The notes below the pieces were generated by a model that had not been told where the DNA came from, did not search any database, and saw only the letters and a program-made list of their open reading frames with translations. DNA of 64,000 nucleotides from positions 150,151 to 214,150 of the forward strand of contig CAKZYA010000004.1 of assembly GCA_937883755.1 (NCBI GenBank), read 5' to 3'. The position numbers and the translations under genes were made by a program. This DNA comes from an uncultured Flammeovirgaceae bacterium. GTDB lineage: Bacteria; Bacteroidota; Bacteroidia; Cytophagales; Cyclobacteriaceae. Positions within the stretch are counted from its first letter, which is position 1. Every line of letters begins with the position of its first letter. This document shows, piece after piece, positions 1-8,748 of this stretch.

Positions 1-672
1 TTTTTTAGCATCGGGGGGCAGAACCTTGATCTGGACAATCTCAATCGGGCATTGGGGCAAGCAGGTATTCCGGAGTTAGGATCGGGGCTATTAGGATTTA
101 CTTTTGGCGTTACGAACCGTCATATTGACCAAAACTCGTATCAGTCATTCCAGTTGTCGTATTTTTCTACGTTTGACGATGGTAACGATGCGGGGAGTGA
201 CGCTCGTATAGACCTCTGGAAACTCACGGCAACTGGTCAATACGACGTGATTCCTAACGAAAAGTGGTTGATTTTTCCCTATTTACAAATTAGCACGGCT
301 CTAGCAAGGTTGAGGGTATCCTCTATTACTGATATTTCTTCCTTTCAGGGGAGCCTGAATAATTTAAATTCGCCAGATGAACTCGTAAAACGCTATTCAT
401 CCGACTTGCTCCTTATGGGAGGAATAGGTGTAGGTATAGAACGGCGATACTCTTTTCCGGGAACAATTAATCATATTGGAATAAGTATTGGTTATGAAGT
501 AAGTACCGATTCGGAGTGGCGAACCAACGGAGCCAACTACTTTTTAGATAACTCACCTTCCTTTAGAACGAATGGTTTGGTATTTGAATTTAGGCTGCGG
601 GTAGAACTCGATCCTTCTACTCTAACTGACAGAGAACTGCAACCCCGGGGTTTGTTTAGGTTTTTTCAGTAG
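1..672 (+). CDS. Outer-membrane beta-barrel-like protein, 5' truncated
   Basis: The reading frame is open from base 1 to a TAG at 670-672, so the start lies outside the window; the TTG at 52 is only an internal codon. About 223 residues are visible. They alternate hydrophobic and polar residues in strand-like blocks (LLGFTFGVTNR, FQLSYFSTFDD, GIGVGIERRY, IGISIGYEVS, VFEFRLRVEL) and end with an aromatic residue pair before the terminal Gln. This pattern is typical of a small outer-membrane barrel. No family can be named. It ends 59 bases before the sulfatase start on the same strand, so co-transcription is possible. Confidence 0.6.
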   Translation, partial: FFSIGGQNLDLDNLNRALGQAGIPELGSGLLGFTFGVTNRHIDQNSYQSFQLSYFSTFDDGNDAGSDARIDLWKLTATGQYDVIPNEKWLIFPYLQISTALARLRVSSITDISSFQGSLNNLNSPDELVKRYSSDLLLMGGIGVGIERRYSFPGTINHIGISIGYEVSTDSEWRTNGANYFLDNSPSFRTNGLVFEFRLRVELDPSTLTDRELQPRGLFRFFQ

Positions 673-731
673 ACAAATAATTGCTAAGATGTAATTATTG
701 GATAGCTAGTAGCTTTTCGCTTATTTGGGCT

Positions 732-2165
732 ATGCGAAGCATCCACCTACTCCTGCTGGCTAGTATCATCAGTTTTACATCTTGTCTTCCACCCAATGAG
801 GTACCTGAAGAACCCCAGCAGCTTTCTTACAATGTAGTCATCTTTCTAATTGATGACCTAGGCTGGACGGATTTGGGCTGCTACGGAAGTGATTTGTACG
901 AAACTCCAAATATTGATCAACTAGCTGAAGAAGGGGTTAAATTTACCAATGCGTATTCCGCTTGTACGGTGTGTTCGCCCACCCGAGCCGCTATCATGAC
1001 GGGTAAGTACCCGGCTCGCCTAAACATCACCGACTGGATAGCGGGACATCAGAATGAGTACGGAAAGCTTTCCCCTCCCGACTGGACAAAATACTTACCG
1101 AATGAGGAAATTACCATCGCTGAAATTGCTCAGGCGGCGGGTTACGTGACGGCTAGCGTAGGGAAATGGCACCTGGGTGATTCGGTGGCCTACTATCCAC
1201 AGTACCAAGGTTTTGACCGTAACGTGGCGGGCTACTACCGGGGGCAGCCGCCTAGCTACTTTTATCCCTATATCCGTGGAAACGATACATTACCTTACCT
1301 AGAAGGTGGAGTAGAAGGCAAGTACCTGACTGATCGCCTAACCGATGAAGCAACTCGTTTTATCACTGACCATGCTGATCAACCCTTTTTGCTATATTTC
1401 CCTCACTACGCGGTGCATACTCCCATTCAGGGAAAAGATAGTTTGACTGCTTACTACCAAAGTAAAGTAACCGACAGCTTGCAACATACCAATGCCGAGT
1501 ACGCTGCTATGATCCATAGTACTGACGAAAGTGTAGGTCAAATTATGCATTTACTGGATAGCCTAGACATTAGCGACCAAACCCTAGTTATATTCACTAG
1601 TGATAACGGTGGGCTAGAACTGTTTGACATTACTCAAAATGATCCAATCAGAGCCGGAAAAGGTTCAGCGTATGAGGGCGGAGTTCGAGTACCTATGATA
1701 ATCCGCTGGCCTAAAGCTAAACGTAACATAGCAACTATTGACGAGCCAGTAATTACAATGGATGTATTTGCTACCGTAGCCAATGTATTGGGAACTGGCG
1801 GAGCGAAAGATTATCATCAGGACGGTGTAAATTTATTGCCCCTTTTAGAACAGGAGACAGAAGTACTTGATCGGGAAGCCTTGTACTGGCACTATCCGCA
1901 CTATCATCCAGGTGGAGCAAGTCCGTATTCAGCCATTCGACAGGGAAATTATAAGCTGATCGAGTTCTTAGAAGATAAGCACCTAGAGCTCTATAATCTG
2001 GAAGACGACATTGGCGAAACCAATAACCTAATCAGTAAAGTGCCAGAAGTTGCTAATGATCTCTACAACCAATTAGAAACCTGGCGCAAAGAGGTAGATG
2101 CCCAAGAACCTGTACCCAATCCGAAGTATGATTCACTAAAAGCTCAGGAGTTCTATCGCTATTGA
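732..2165 (+). CDS. Sulfatase lipoprotein (S1 family, arylsulfatase type)
   Basis: This 477-residue protein should hydrolyse sulfate esters, probably on a sulfated polysaccharide or glycan. The motif CSPTR at residues 81-85 matches the C-x-P-S/T-R signature whose cysteine becomes formylglycine, and IDDLGWTDLG near residue 40 supplies the metal-binding acidic pair. GKWHLG and TSDNGG are further family hallmarks. The ATG at 732 is preferred over a TTG at 681 because it gives a clean lipoprotein signal (hydrophobic stretch, then FTSC with Cys18). The C-terminal region with LYNLEDDIGETNNL is the usual sulfatase subdomain. It converges with the next gene, with 7 bases of overlap. An anaerobic or aerobic maturase must be encoded elsewhere. 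The substrate cannot be inferred. Confidence 0.93.
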   Translation: MRSIHLLLLASIISFTSCLPPNEVPEEPQQLSYNVVIFLIDDLGWTDLGCYGSDLYETPNIDQLAEEGVKFTNAYSACTVCSPTRAAIMTGKYPARLNITDWIAGHQNEYGKLSPPDWTKYLPNEEITIAEIAQAAGYVTASVGKWHLGDSVAYYPQYQGFDRNVAGYYRGQPPSYFYPYIRGNDTLPYLEGGVEGKYLTDRLTDEATRFITDHADQPFLLYFPHYAVHTPIQGKDSLTAYYQSKVTDSLQHTNAEYAAMIHSTDESVGQIMHLLDSLDISDQTLVIFTSDNGGLELFDITQNDPIRAGKGSAYEGGVRVPMIIRWPKAKRNIATIDEPVITMDVFATVANVLGTGGAKDYHQDGVNLLPLLEQETEVLDREALYWHYPHYHPGGASPYSAIRQGNYKLIEFLEDKHLELYNLEDDIGETNNLISKVPEVANDLYNQLETWRKEVDAQEPVPNPKYDSLKAQEFYRY

Positions 2166-2845
2166 GACTTTAGAGCCTGTAAGTACTTATCAATATAGAA
2201 TGACTTCTGCTTACTTTTATATTGCATCACATAGCGAGGGTGCTCCAGTGGAATTACCTCACCGAAAAATTGATGCTCTTCATTCAGCTTTTTTAAGAAG
2301 CGATAATTCTTACCAGTACCCATACAAAACACTTTATCGCGATGAATGCCGAAGTCAAGTTGGGTTTGTAGGGTTTTGACAATGAAAGGGGTAACAGCTT
2401 CGGTTAGCTGTGAACTATCGTAATAGTTATAATTGGTTTCTCGTCCTTTTTCATCAATCTGCACAAAGCCGAGCGGACATACCGAACTAATGTAAAATTG
2501 CTGATAGAATACCTCTACACTGCCGTAAGCATTAATTACCTCGTACACAAATACTGAGGAGGGTTCGTGAAGGGTGAATGGGCTTTCCATGTTACAGTGC
2601 GATTTTAGTCGCTTCGGATCAGTGAACGGAATTCCGGTAGCCCCTGCGCCCAATCGTCCCGGATTAATACCCAGGCTAAGGTGACGAGTGCGCTGGTCAG
2701 CGTAGTATTTTTGATAAAAAGCAGCCGATAGCTTTCGCACCTCCTCACTCGCCTGAAAAGGGTTCATCACCCGAATATTTTCAGGCAATGTAGCATCTAA
2801 CTGTAGTTGCATATTGAAACGAATGATGTGTTCGGCGAAGGTCAT
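2159..2845 (-). CDS. Uracil-DNA glycosylase family protein, SMUG2-like (DUF4918)
   Basis: The 228-residue protein carries a UDG-superfamily motif A near residue 58, GINPGR followed by GATGIPFTD, and a late HPR motif (LEHPRYVMQY) corresponding to the DNA-intercalation loop. These features and the length match the SMUG2/DUF4918 group common in Bacteroidota. By family it would excise uracil or damaged pyrimidines from DNA in base excision repair. No signal peptide is present, in keeping with a cytoplasmic enzyme. It starts 36 bases after the end of the upstream OsmC gene on the same strand, so it may be the last gene of that unit. Its tail overlaps the convergent sulfatase gene by 7 bases. Activity on uracil is inferred from the family only. 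Confidence 0.8.
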   Translation of the reverse strand: MTFAEHIIRFNMQLQLDATLPENIRVMNPFQASEEVRKLSAAFYQKYYADQRTRHLSLGINPGRLGAGATGIPFTDPKRLKSHCNMESPFTLHEPSSVFVYEVINAYGSVEVFYQQFYISSVCPLGFVQIDEKGRETNYNYYDSSQLTEAVTPFIVKTLQTQLDFGIHRDKVFCMGTGKNYRFLKKLNEEHQFFGEVIPLEHPRYVMQYKSKQKSFYIDKYLQALKSQ

Positions 2846-2881
2846 GTAGGAGGGCGAGAAACTGTGGTAAAGCTAAACTAA

Positions 2882-3370
2882 CTATACGTCAGCATCTGCT
2901 TCATCGAGTAAACATTGAGCGTTGTGAAGTACATTAAAATTCACGGAGTTAGCAATAAAACAAAAGGTGTTTGCTTGTTCGTGCAGTTTATTTGCCATTT
3001 CTATCATTGAGTTTTTGGTGACTGTTACAATCGGGTTCAAGGTTACTTCAGAGAAATGTCCTTTACCGTCCGATTGCTCAAGCATGATTCCCTCGGCATG
3101 ATCAACATAATCTGTAACGATTACCCCATTTTCAGAACACAAATGTAAGTACCAAAGCATATGGCAAGAAGATAGTGACGCAACCAATAATTCTTCTGGA
3201 TTGTGTTTTGTCCTGTCGCCGCGAAAAGCAGGGTCAGATGAGACTAAAATATCAGGCTTATTTTCTACAGAAAGAGTATGGCTTCTTTCAAACTCTCGGT
3301 AATTTGAAGTACCTTTTCCAATATTTCCCGTCCACTTTATAGTCGTTTTATAATTGTGTTGTTTTTTCAT
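2882..3370 (-). CDS. OsmC/Ohr family peroxiredoxin-like protein
   Basis: The 162-residue protein has the OsmC fold signature: a conserved Arg/Glu-rich first half, then NPEELLVASLSSCHM with one cysteine at the start of the long helix, and a second cysteine in ANTFCFIANSV. In OsmC and Ohr proteins this pair reduces organic hydroperoxides. The cytoplasm is the likely location, as no signal is visible. The gene lies 17 bases downstream of the ACT-domain gene, so the two are probably one transcript that runs divergently from an ArsR-type regulator. Whether the real substrate is an organic peroxide is not shown by the sequence. Confidence 0.88.
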   Translation of the reverse strand: MKKQHNYKTTIKWTGNIGKGTSNYREFERSHTLSVENKPDILVSSDPAFRGDRTKHNPEELLVASLSSCHMLWYLHLCSENGVIVTDYVDHAEGIMLEQSDGKGHFSEVTLNPIVTVTKNSMIEMANKLHEQANTFCFIANSVNFNVLHNAQCLLDEADADV

Positions 3371-3387
3371 AGATTACATTTTTCCGA

Positions 3388-3783
3388 TTAGCTCCACCAA
3401 GTCTTCATCCATTTTTCAGATACTTCCTTAGCTTTCTCGTAGTCATCCACAACAATAATCAATTGATTGGAATGATCGCTGTACTGGGTTAAAATATTAA
3501 CGTGGGCATTCGTTAGCTCTTGGCAAAACATTCCTAGCTGCCCGGGTACATCTTGTCGGAGTTTCTGAATGATGACGTCGCTAATTTTAATAACCTTTAG
3601 CCCTACTTTTTCTAGTTCTGTTTTAGCTCGGTCGGCTTCTTCAACTAAAAAATGTGCGATAGAAGTGTTGCCATTCTGAAAAACACCACCGCCCTCAAGG
3701 CTGATTTTGTTTTTACCCAATGTCTCACTCATAAGTGCCAACTGACCAGGTTTGTTCTCTAGTACAATTTCTATGTCTTTCAT
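3388..3783 (-). CDS. Tandem ACT-domain protein
   Basis: The 131 residues form two ACT-like halves. The first begins MKDIEIVLENKPGQLALMSE, a typical ACT beta-alpha start with the NKPG ligand-turn, and the second begins near residue 70 with QKLRQDVPGQLGMFCQEL. Proteins of this kind bind small ligands such as amino acids and regulate enzymes or transcription, but no catalytic domain is attached here. It is the first gene of a likely operon with the OsmC gene and is divergent from the ArsR-type gene. Its upstream region contains the palindrome at 3835-3850. The ligand is unknown. Confidence 0.82.
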   Translation of the reverse strand: MKDIEIVLENKPGQLALMSETLGKNKISLEGGGVFQNGNTSIAHFLVEEADRAKTELEKVGLKVIKISDVIIQKLRQDVPGQLGMFCQELTNAHVNILTQYSDHSNQLIIVVDDYEKAKEVSEKWMKTWWS

Positions 3784-3834
3784 CTTTTATAATTTTAGTG
3801 AGCAGCAAAGTAAGAGGATTTATTACTTTTACAT

Positions 3835-3850
3835 TTCATTTGAAAATGAA
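3835..3850. promoter_or_regulatory. 16-bp palindrome, candidate operator for the divergent ArsR-type regulator
   Basis: TTCATTT and AAATGAA are perfect inverted repeats separated by GA. The site ends 2 bases before the ArsR-type start codon at 3853. It lies about 20 bp upstream of a TACTTTG element (3806-3812 read on the minus strand) that could be the -7 box for the ACT/OsmC unit. Binding here would block both promoters. ArsR-type proteins typically bind such A/T-rich dyads. No binding data are available. Confidence 0.5.
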
Positions 3851-3852
3851 CA

Positions 3853-4539
3853 ATGGAAGAAAGTGCATTCGTATCGATTACCTCACTGCTATGCGAACCA
3901 AGCAGAGCGAAAATATTATGGAATTTACTAGATGGAAGAGCTTACACCGCAAGTGAGTTAGCCTTAGCTTCAGACTTATCGCCAAGTGCTACAAGTAATC
4001 ACTTATCTAAATTACTCAATGGTGATATCGTAAAGGTCGATGCTCAAGGAAGACACCGTTATTATTCATTTGCTAATGCTCACGTTGCCTACGTGATTGA
4101 GTCTTTAGCGAATCTAGTTAGTGAAGAACCAGTTGAGAAGTATGACAAACAGATAGTCAGAAGTGGTATAAAGTATTGCAGAACATGCTACGATCATCTG
4201 GCTGGGTATGTTGGTGTGACTATCACCGATGCTCTAGTAGAACAAGGGTATTTGAAAGAGTACGATAGTAATTATCATGTGACTGAGAAAGGCTGGGACT
4301 GGTTCTCGCAATTTGAGATACTTGAGAATGATTTTACAAAAGACCGTCGACCGCTAACTCGCCAATGCCTTGATTGGTCGGAGCGGCGCCCCCATCTGGC
4401 CGGGCGACTTGGTGCTATTTTCTTAGAAAAAATGTTACAGGACCGCTGGTTCAAAAGAGTAGAATTTTCCCGAGAACTAATTATTACTGCGCGAGGTAGC
4501 AAGTTATTAGACGACTGTCTGAACATCGTTTTTGTCTAA
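3853..4539 (+). CDS. ArsR/SmtB-type winged-helix transcriptional regulator
   Basis: The 228-residue protein has an N-terminal winged-helix domain: LLCEPSRAKILWNLLDGRAYTASELA, the recognition-helix region SPSATSNHLSKLL, and the wing with GRHRYYSF (about residues 10-75). After a linker it has CRTCYDHLAGYVG, often seen in longer ArsR proteins of the YceH/CmtR-like annotation group, and a C-terminal domain of about 100 residues. It is divergent from the ACT/OsmC pair with 69 bases between starts, so it probably controls that pair and itself. The inducer is unknown. The two Cys residues around 113-116 could sense metal or oxidants, but that is a guess. A longer alternative frame from 3735 is a shadow. 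Confidence 0.87.
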   Translation: MEESAFVSITSLLCEPSRAKILWNLLDGRAYTASELALASDLSPSATSNHLSKLLNGDIVKVDAQGRHRYYSFANAHVAYVIESLANLVSEEPVEKYDKQIVRSGIKYCRTCYDHLAGYVGVTITDALVEQGYLKEYDSNYHVTEKGWDWFSQFEILENDFTKDRRPLTRQCLDWSERRPHLAGRLGAIFLEKMLQDRWFKRVEFSRELIITARGSKLLDDCLNIVFV

Positions 4540-4633
4540 GTTATTATTATCAGATCGAGAGAGAGTCAGCCATTTCTTGCCTAGATCAGGTTGGTAAATA
4601 AAATTCGTACTAGAGTGTAATCATTGCAAAAAC

Positions 4634-5614
4634 TTATTCTAGAAGCTCGATGGCTTTCTCTAGCATCTTATCTTGATTACTTAAGATGTCATCTTCATTG
4701 TTTTCAATCAGGATATCAGGATCAACACCTAACTCGATAGTTTCATTATTGTAATCTAAAAAATCACTTACAGATACTTTTATGATCCAACCGTTAATAA
4801 GCTGATAGCCATAATTTCCACCGGCACCTCCACCCGTTTTTTGACCAACTAAGCGCACATTGGGTAGTGCTGATAACATTGCTGAAAAATAAGAGGTGGC
4901 ACTGTAACAATTTCGGTTGATAATCACGACTATGGGAATGTCAAACTGCTCATTGCCCGGATTGGCAAAAACTGGAAGGGGCTCCGTAATATCACGGCGA
5001 CCCGGGCCAGTTTTCTCAATATAAGACCCTAAAAGGGTTCTCTCGCTAACATACCTAGATAGTATTTTTGGTACAGGATTACTGTCACCACCTCCGTTAT
5101 CCCGTAGGTCAATGATTAAACCTGTAATGCCTTCGTCTACCATTCGGGAAACAATATTATTGAAGGAGCCATAACGGTTCATTGTCTCAAAGTAAACATA
5201 GCCAATGGAACCTATTTTACTAAAATATAACGCCCCATCTCTCTCGGCTGGAGATGATAGGTAATTTGACTCAACTACATTAAATGAAAAGTGAATATCA
5301 TAACCATCCCGAAAATCATAGATCGGACTGCTAGCAAATTCTGATTTTAGAGAGCTATGACCATCTTTTAACGCTAGTAATGCGTTTGAACAAATTTCAA
5401 ATAACTGTTGCTCATTACTACTTTGAGCTGCTAAGGGTTGATATATGCGATAAATACTGTCCCAGTTAATACTCTTGTCCTCAAAAAATATATAATTTTC
5501 ATCGACAAAGGTCCAAAAATCATTAAAAACCTCAGCCGGGTTGTATACTGTTTCTTGCTCACAACTCTGAAGAGACAGTAAAAATAATGCTGCAATTGCA
5601 TATATTACTTTCAT
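4634..5614 (-). CDS. S41 (tail-specific/C-terminal processing) peptidase, lipoprotein
   Basis: The 326-residue protein starts with a lipoprotein signal (hydrophobic run then LLSLQSC, Cys18). The core shows GLIIDLRDNGGGDSNPV and, further on, NRNCYSATSYFSAML, which holds the predicted catalytic serine in the S41 position, followed by VGQKTGGGAGG, which supplies the catalytic lysine. No PDZ domain is evident, so it belongs to the short S41 proteins frequent in Bacteroidota. It should act in the periplasm or at the outer membrane. The start codon overlaps the stop of the upstream barrel gene (ATGA), which implies translational coupling and a shared role. The substrate is unknown. Confidence 0.88.
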   Translation of the reverse strand: MKVIYAIAALFLLSLQSCEQETVYNPAEVFNDFWTFVDENYIFFEDKSINWDSIYRIYQPLAAQSSNEQQLFEICSNALLALKDGHSSLKSEFASSPIYDFRDGYDIHFSFNVVESNYLSSPAERDGALYFSKIGSIGYVYFETMNRYGSFNNIVSRMVDEGITGLIIDLRDNGGGDSNPVPKILSRYVSERTLLGSYIEKTGPGRRDITEPLPVFANPGNEQFDIPIVVIINRNCYSATSYFSAMLSALPNVRLVGQKTGGGAGGNYGYQLINGWIIKVSVSDFLDYNNETIELGVDPDILIENNEDDILSNQDKMLEKAIELLE

Positions 5615-6414
5615 GTCTTTTTGTATTTGTACTTTATACCGACACCAAAATACAGTTGGCTTAAGCTAAATGGTTTAACATCAGCCAAGCGGAGGGTAGA
5701 AAACGCAAGGTTAGCCGAAAATTTCCAATTGGGAAGATTATATGATGTAGAAGTATTTAAATGAATATTTTGAATCTTGTTCAATGTCCAGAGTTTTCCA
5801 CCCTTGAATAAAGAGCGCATCATTCCACTTCTATCGGGAGAAAAAACATCGGGTTGAAGGTAGTTTTCAGGATATGGGTGAGCAAATGCCGGGCGGACTA
5901 CGTAGGAAAGTAAACCAAGCTGACATTCTGATTCAAAAGATATTTTTTGATTGAGTGCGGTTTTTTGATAAAACAGCGATGGGCCAATACTCTGGGCTAA
6001 AGTGTAACTTATTGAGTTGTTGACGAACTTGGTGAGTTCAGACTCGGGGAAATTCAAGAGCGTAAAAGAATGAAACATACCTCCGATATACCAATTGTCG
6101 CTTAGTGATTTCATATAGGTATAGCGTACCTCAGGAAAAACCAAAACGTACGAAAGTGAGGGTTGATTGGTGTAATCTTGAGTAAGCGAGAAATTGATAC
6201 TCAAATTTTGTCTTACCTTATTTTTGTAAGTTTCAATATCCATGCTGTAGGTAGGTAATATCCCCTGTTGGACTTGACTGGAAAACCGTTTTTCCTCAAG
6301 ACTGGCGAATCCCACACCAACTCTTACCCCTAGTTGAACAGACTTCGTTTCATCTTGTGCTTGTAGCGATACCAAAACAAGATTGAAACACGATAATAAA
6401 ACTACCTTCTTCAT
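5611..6414 (-). CDS. Outer-membrane beta-barrel protein of unknown function
   Basis: The 267-residue protein has a signal peptide (KKVVLLSCFNLVLVSLQAQ, cleavage after AQ) and then amphipathic strands such as VQLGVRVGVGFAS, RQNLSINFSLTQD, VRYTYMKSL and a terminal strand LYFGVGIKYKYKK. This points to a small outer-membrane barrel. It lies directly upstream of the S41 peptidase gene with a 4-base overlap, so the two proteins are probably made together. No specific family was recognised and no ligand can be proposed. Confidence 0.7.
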   Translation of the reverse strand: MKKVVLLSCFNLVLVSLQAQDETKSVQLGVRVGVGFASLEEKRFSSQVQQGILPTYSMDIETYKNKVRQNLSINFSLTQDYTNQPSLSYVLVFPEVRYTYMKSLSDNWYIGGMFHSFTLLNFPESELTKFVNNSISYTLAQSIGPSLFYQKTALNQKISFESECQLGLLSYVVRPAFAHPYPENYLQPDVFSPDRSGMMRSLFKGGKLWTLNKIQNIHLNTSTSYNLPNWKFSANLAFSTLRLADVKPFSLSQLYFGVGIKYKYKKT

Positions 6415-6646
6415 TTCTATTCTATGCTGCCTAGCCTAATTCTTACAAGTTATCACCCAAATAGTTGAAAGAAACGGGCGGCGCAATTGATTATTCCTGG
6501 TAGATAACATCTTTGCTAAGGCAATTGTGCCCACATTCATTATCTCTCAATCATTTTTTAGAAATTATAGTATAAAAATAACACTTATTTTGGTTTTTTA
6601 TAGCGAAATGTTCTATCTGTCTACTTTGGAGTAGTCATTACAAGAT

Positions 6647-7912
6647 CTAGACCTTACCAACCATCTGCTCTCTTTTCTTCTTGAGATATGCTTTTTCCAA
6701 ATCGTTAGAGCACAATGCGATGGCTTGATTAATTTCGGTAAGTGCCTGTTGAGTTTTGTCCGTTCTGAAATAGTATTCAGCGTAGCTTCCGTACAGCAGA
6801 TATATCCGTGCCCCTAGACGGCTGGTCATTATACGGTCTAGCAACAACTTGGCTTGGTCAAGCTGACCTGCTTGTAAATGTACCGAAGCCATTGAAAGCA
6901 GTATATTATCATTGGGTTGTAACTCATATAAATGCTGGTACAGTTCCAGAATACGACGCCAGTCGGTGCTCTCAAAACGGTCGGCCTTTAAGTGTTCGGC
7001 GGCAATAGCTGCTTCGTAATGATATACCGAACGTTCACCATACTCGAAAGACTTTTGTATGGCGTAGTTGCCCAGTACAATTAATGGCTTATACCACTGG
7101 GAACGATCTTGGTACTGGAGGTCTACAATCTCATTATTGGTATTTATCTTGGTTTCCATCCGGGAGGAATGAAAGCAGCAGAGGGCAAACAGGGCGTATA
7201 AACTACCACTGCGAAAGCGTTCTTTGACTAGTAATAGTTTGCACAGTCGTAAGGCTTCCCCGCAGAGTTCTTTACTGATGAGCGAACCTGATTTAGTAGA
7301 ATGAAAGCCTTCGTTAAATATCAGGTAGATTACCTGCAACACCACTACCATTCGGTCTTCAATCTCATGGGGTAGGGGATACGCTAGCTTAATCTGCTGA
7401 TCTTTTATTTTCTTGCGGGCTCGAATGAGTCGCTTCTTAATGGTCTCCTCTTTCAGTAACAGAGCTGCGGCTATCTCCTTCATTGAGAAGCCTGAGATGG
7501 TCTTCAGTGCAAAGGCAATTTGCTCTTCTCGAGACAGTGCCGGATGACCCACTACCAGTATCATCCGTAGCTGGCTGTCTTCAACTTCATGATCCAAGAA
7601 GAACTCACTAATCTCCAGGACAATAGACCCGTGAGAGACTTTCTGGTAACGTTCCTGCTCGGCATTGATCTGCCGAAGTAGGTCAACTACTCGGTTTTTT
7701 GCTGCCTGAGTGAGCCAGGCTTCGGGGTTTTCAGGAATGCCGTTCCGCCACTGTAAGGTGGCCTTGATGAAAGTGTCTTGAATAGCATCTTCCACCAGTT
7801 TCAGATGGGCGAGACCAAAAATACGGGATAAAATAGCGACCATCTTCCCGTACTGATGCCGAAAAAGATGGTCTACTATTTTTCTATGGGGCATACTACT
7901 CGTACTGGTCAA
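6647..7912 (-). CDS. ECF RNA polymerase sigma factor, ECF42-like with C-terminal DUF6596/TPR region
   Basis: The 421-residue protein begins with sigma region 2 (KLVEDAIQDTFIKATLQW and NPEAWLTQAAKNRVVDLLRQ, about residues 35-80) and region 4 (LSREEQIAFALKTISGFSMKEIAAALLL, about 125-170, a helix-turn-helix). About 230 C-terminal residues follow, with IYLIFNEGFHS and TPR-like helices, as in ECF42 sigma factors. In that group the sigma factor has no classical anti-sigma factor and is encoded with DGPF-domain proteins, which is exactly the context here: its start overlaps the DGPF gene by 17 bases. It would redirect RNA polymerase to its own operon and perhaps others. The inducing signal is unknown. 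Confidence 0.9.
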   Translation of the reverse strand: MTSTSSMPHRKIVDHLFRHQYGKMVAILSRIFGLAHLKLVEDAIQDTFIKATLQWRNGIPENPEAWLTQAAKNRVVDLLRQINAEQERYQKVSHGSIVLEISEFFLDHEVEDSQLRMILVVGHPALSREEQIAFALKTISGFSMKEIAAALLLKEETIKKRLIRARKKIKDQQIKLAYPLPHEIEDRMVVVLQVIYLIFNEGFHSTKSGSLISKELCGEALRLCKLLLVKERFRSGSLYALFALCCFHSSRMETKINTNNEIVDLQYQDRSQWYKPLIVLGNYAIQKSFEYGERSVYHYEAAIAAEHLKADRFESTDWRRILELYQHLYELQPNDNILLSMASVHLQAGQLDQAKLLLDRIMTSRLGARIYLLYGSYAEYYFRTDKTQQALTEINQAIALCSNDLEKAYLKKKREQMVGKV

Positions 7913-8252
7913 GTTTCATGATTTCCCGAATTTCAACGGAACCATCTAGATCGTAGTCAGGGAAGTCTTGGGCAATTTTTACTACCTCCTCGAAGCTATC
8001 GGCGGTTACGGTAATGTACCCACCAATTAGTTCTTTACTTTCCACAAACGGCCCATCTGATTCAATACGGTCAGGACCGGAAACCCGTTTAACTCTGGGC
8101 ATAAGTGCTTCGCCGCCGCGTAATATGCCTTGCTGCTTTAGTTTATCATCCCAGGCAAACCACTTTGCCATTCGGTTCTGCAATTGTTCTGGTGAGAGTC
8201 CGATCTCTTCATAGTCGGCTCCGCCGATAAAGATCATCATAAATTCTTTCAT
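7896..8252 (-). CDS. DGPF/YCII-related domain protein, partner of the ECF42-like sigma factor
   Basis: This 118-residue protein has a ferredoxin-like YCII-related fold and the eponymous motif SDGPFVESKELIGGY near residue 66. Such proteins occur next to ECF42 sigma factors and are often part of their regulon. The gene overlaps the sigma-factor gene by 17 bases and follows the VOC gene by 39 bases, giving a three-gene operon. Its biochemical role is not established. It could be a small-molecule-binding protein or enzyme. No signal peptide is present. Confidence 0.88.
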   Translation of the reverse strand: MKEFMMIFIGGADYEEIGLSPEQLQNRMAKWFAWDDKLKQQGILRGGEALMPRVKRVSGPDRIESDGPFVESKELIGGYITVTADSFEEVVKIAQDFPDYDLDGSVEIREIMKLDQYE

Positions 8253-8291
8253 AACTCAGGGTGTGTATTAGGCTGAAAATATAAACATAAA

Positions 8292-8669
8292 TTAGTTCAT
8301 GGACTGAAGTGCTAGCTTATTGCCTTCAGTGTCAATGAACTGTGCCATAAATCCGTGTGGCCCAATAGAGGTCTTAGGCATGATAACTTTACCACCCGCT
8401 TCTTCTACTCGGCTCAGGGGAACTGATAAATCATCTCCGCCATTGAGGTACACTAGAGCCCCTTTTTCAGAAGGTTCATAACCTGGTCCGCTAATGATAC
8501 AGCCGCCAATACCTCCGTTTTCTAAGTCAGCGGGAAAAAAGATCATTGTACTTCCGGTTTCATCCGGCTCTTGGGGAGTAAGGGGGGCATCAAAGAGTTG
8601 CTCGTAGAATGACTGAGCTCGGTCAAGATCGCGAACGGGAATTTCGAACCAGTTGATTGAATTTTTCAT
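8292..8669 (-). CDS. VOC (glyoxalase/bleomycin-resistance) superfamily protein
   Basis: The 125-residue protein has the VOC pattern of two beta-alpha-beta-beta-beta modules. INWFEIPVRDLDRAQSFYEQ opens the first and ALVYLNGGDDLS the second, and GPHGFMAQFIDTEGNKLALQS closes it with the usual late Glu. VOC proteins include glyoxalases, dioxygenases and antibiotic-binding proteins, and this short single-chain form cannot be assigned. It is the first gene of the operon with the DGPF protein and ECF42-like sigma factor. It may be a stress-response enzyme whose expression the sigma factor controls. Confidence 0.85.
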   Translation of the reverse strand: MKNSINWFEIPVRDLDRAQSFYEQLFDAPLTPQEPDETGSTMIFFPADLENGGIGGCIISGPGYEPSEKGALVYLNGGDDLSVPLSRVEEAGGKVIMPKTSIGPHGFMAQFIDTEGNKLALQSMN

Positions 8670-8748
8670 GATTGTAAAATTTTAAAGGTTAAACTTCACC
8701 TCTATGACGATGCTGGTTTATCAGAAGGGGACAATTATTTTAAATAAA

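Noticed and set aside
3735..3956. Frame spanning the divergent promoter and the ArsR start
   Set aside because: It crosses two clear gene starts and carries no recognisable domain.
4275..4526. Antisense frame in the ArsR-type gene
   Set aside because: It is a shadow of a real coding region in the opposite frame, with no start context or homology.
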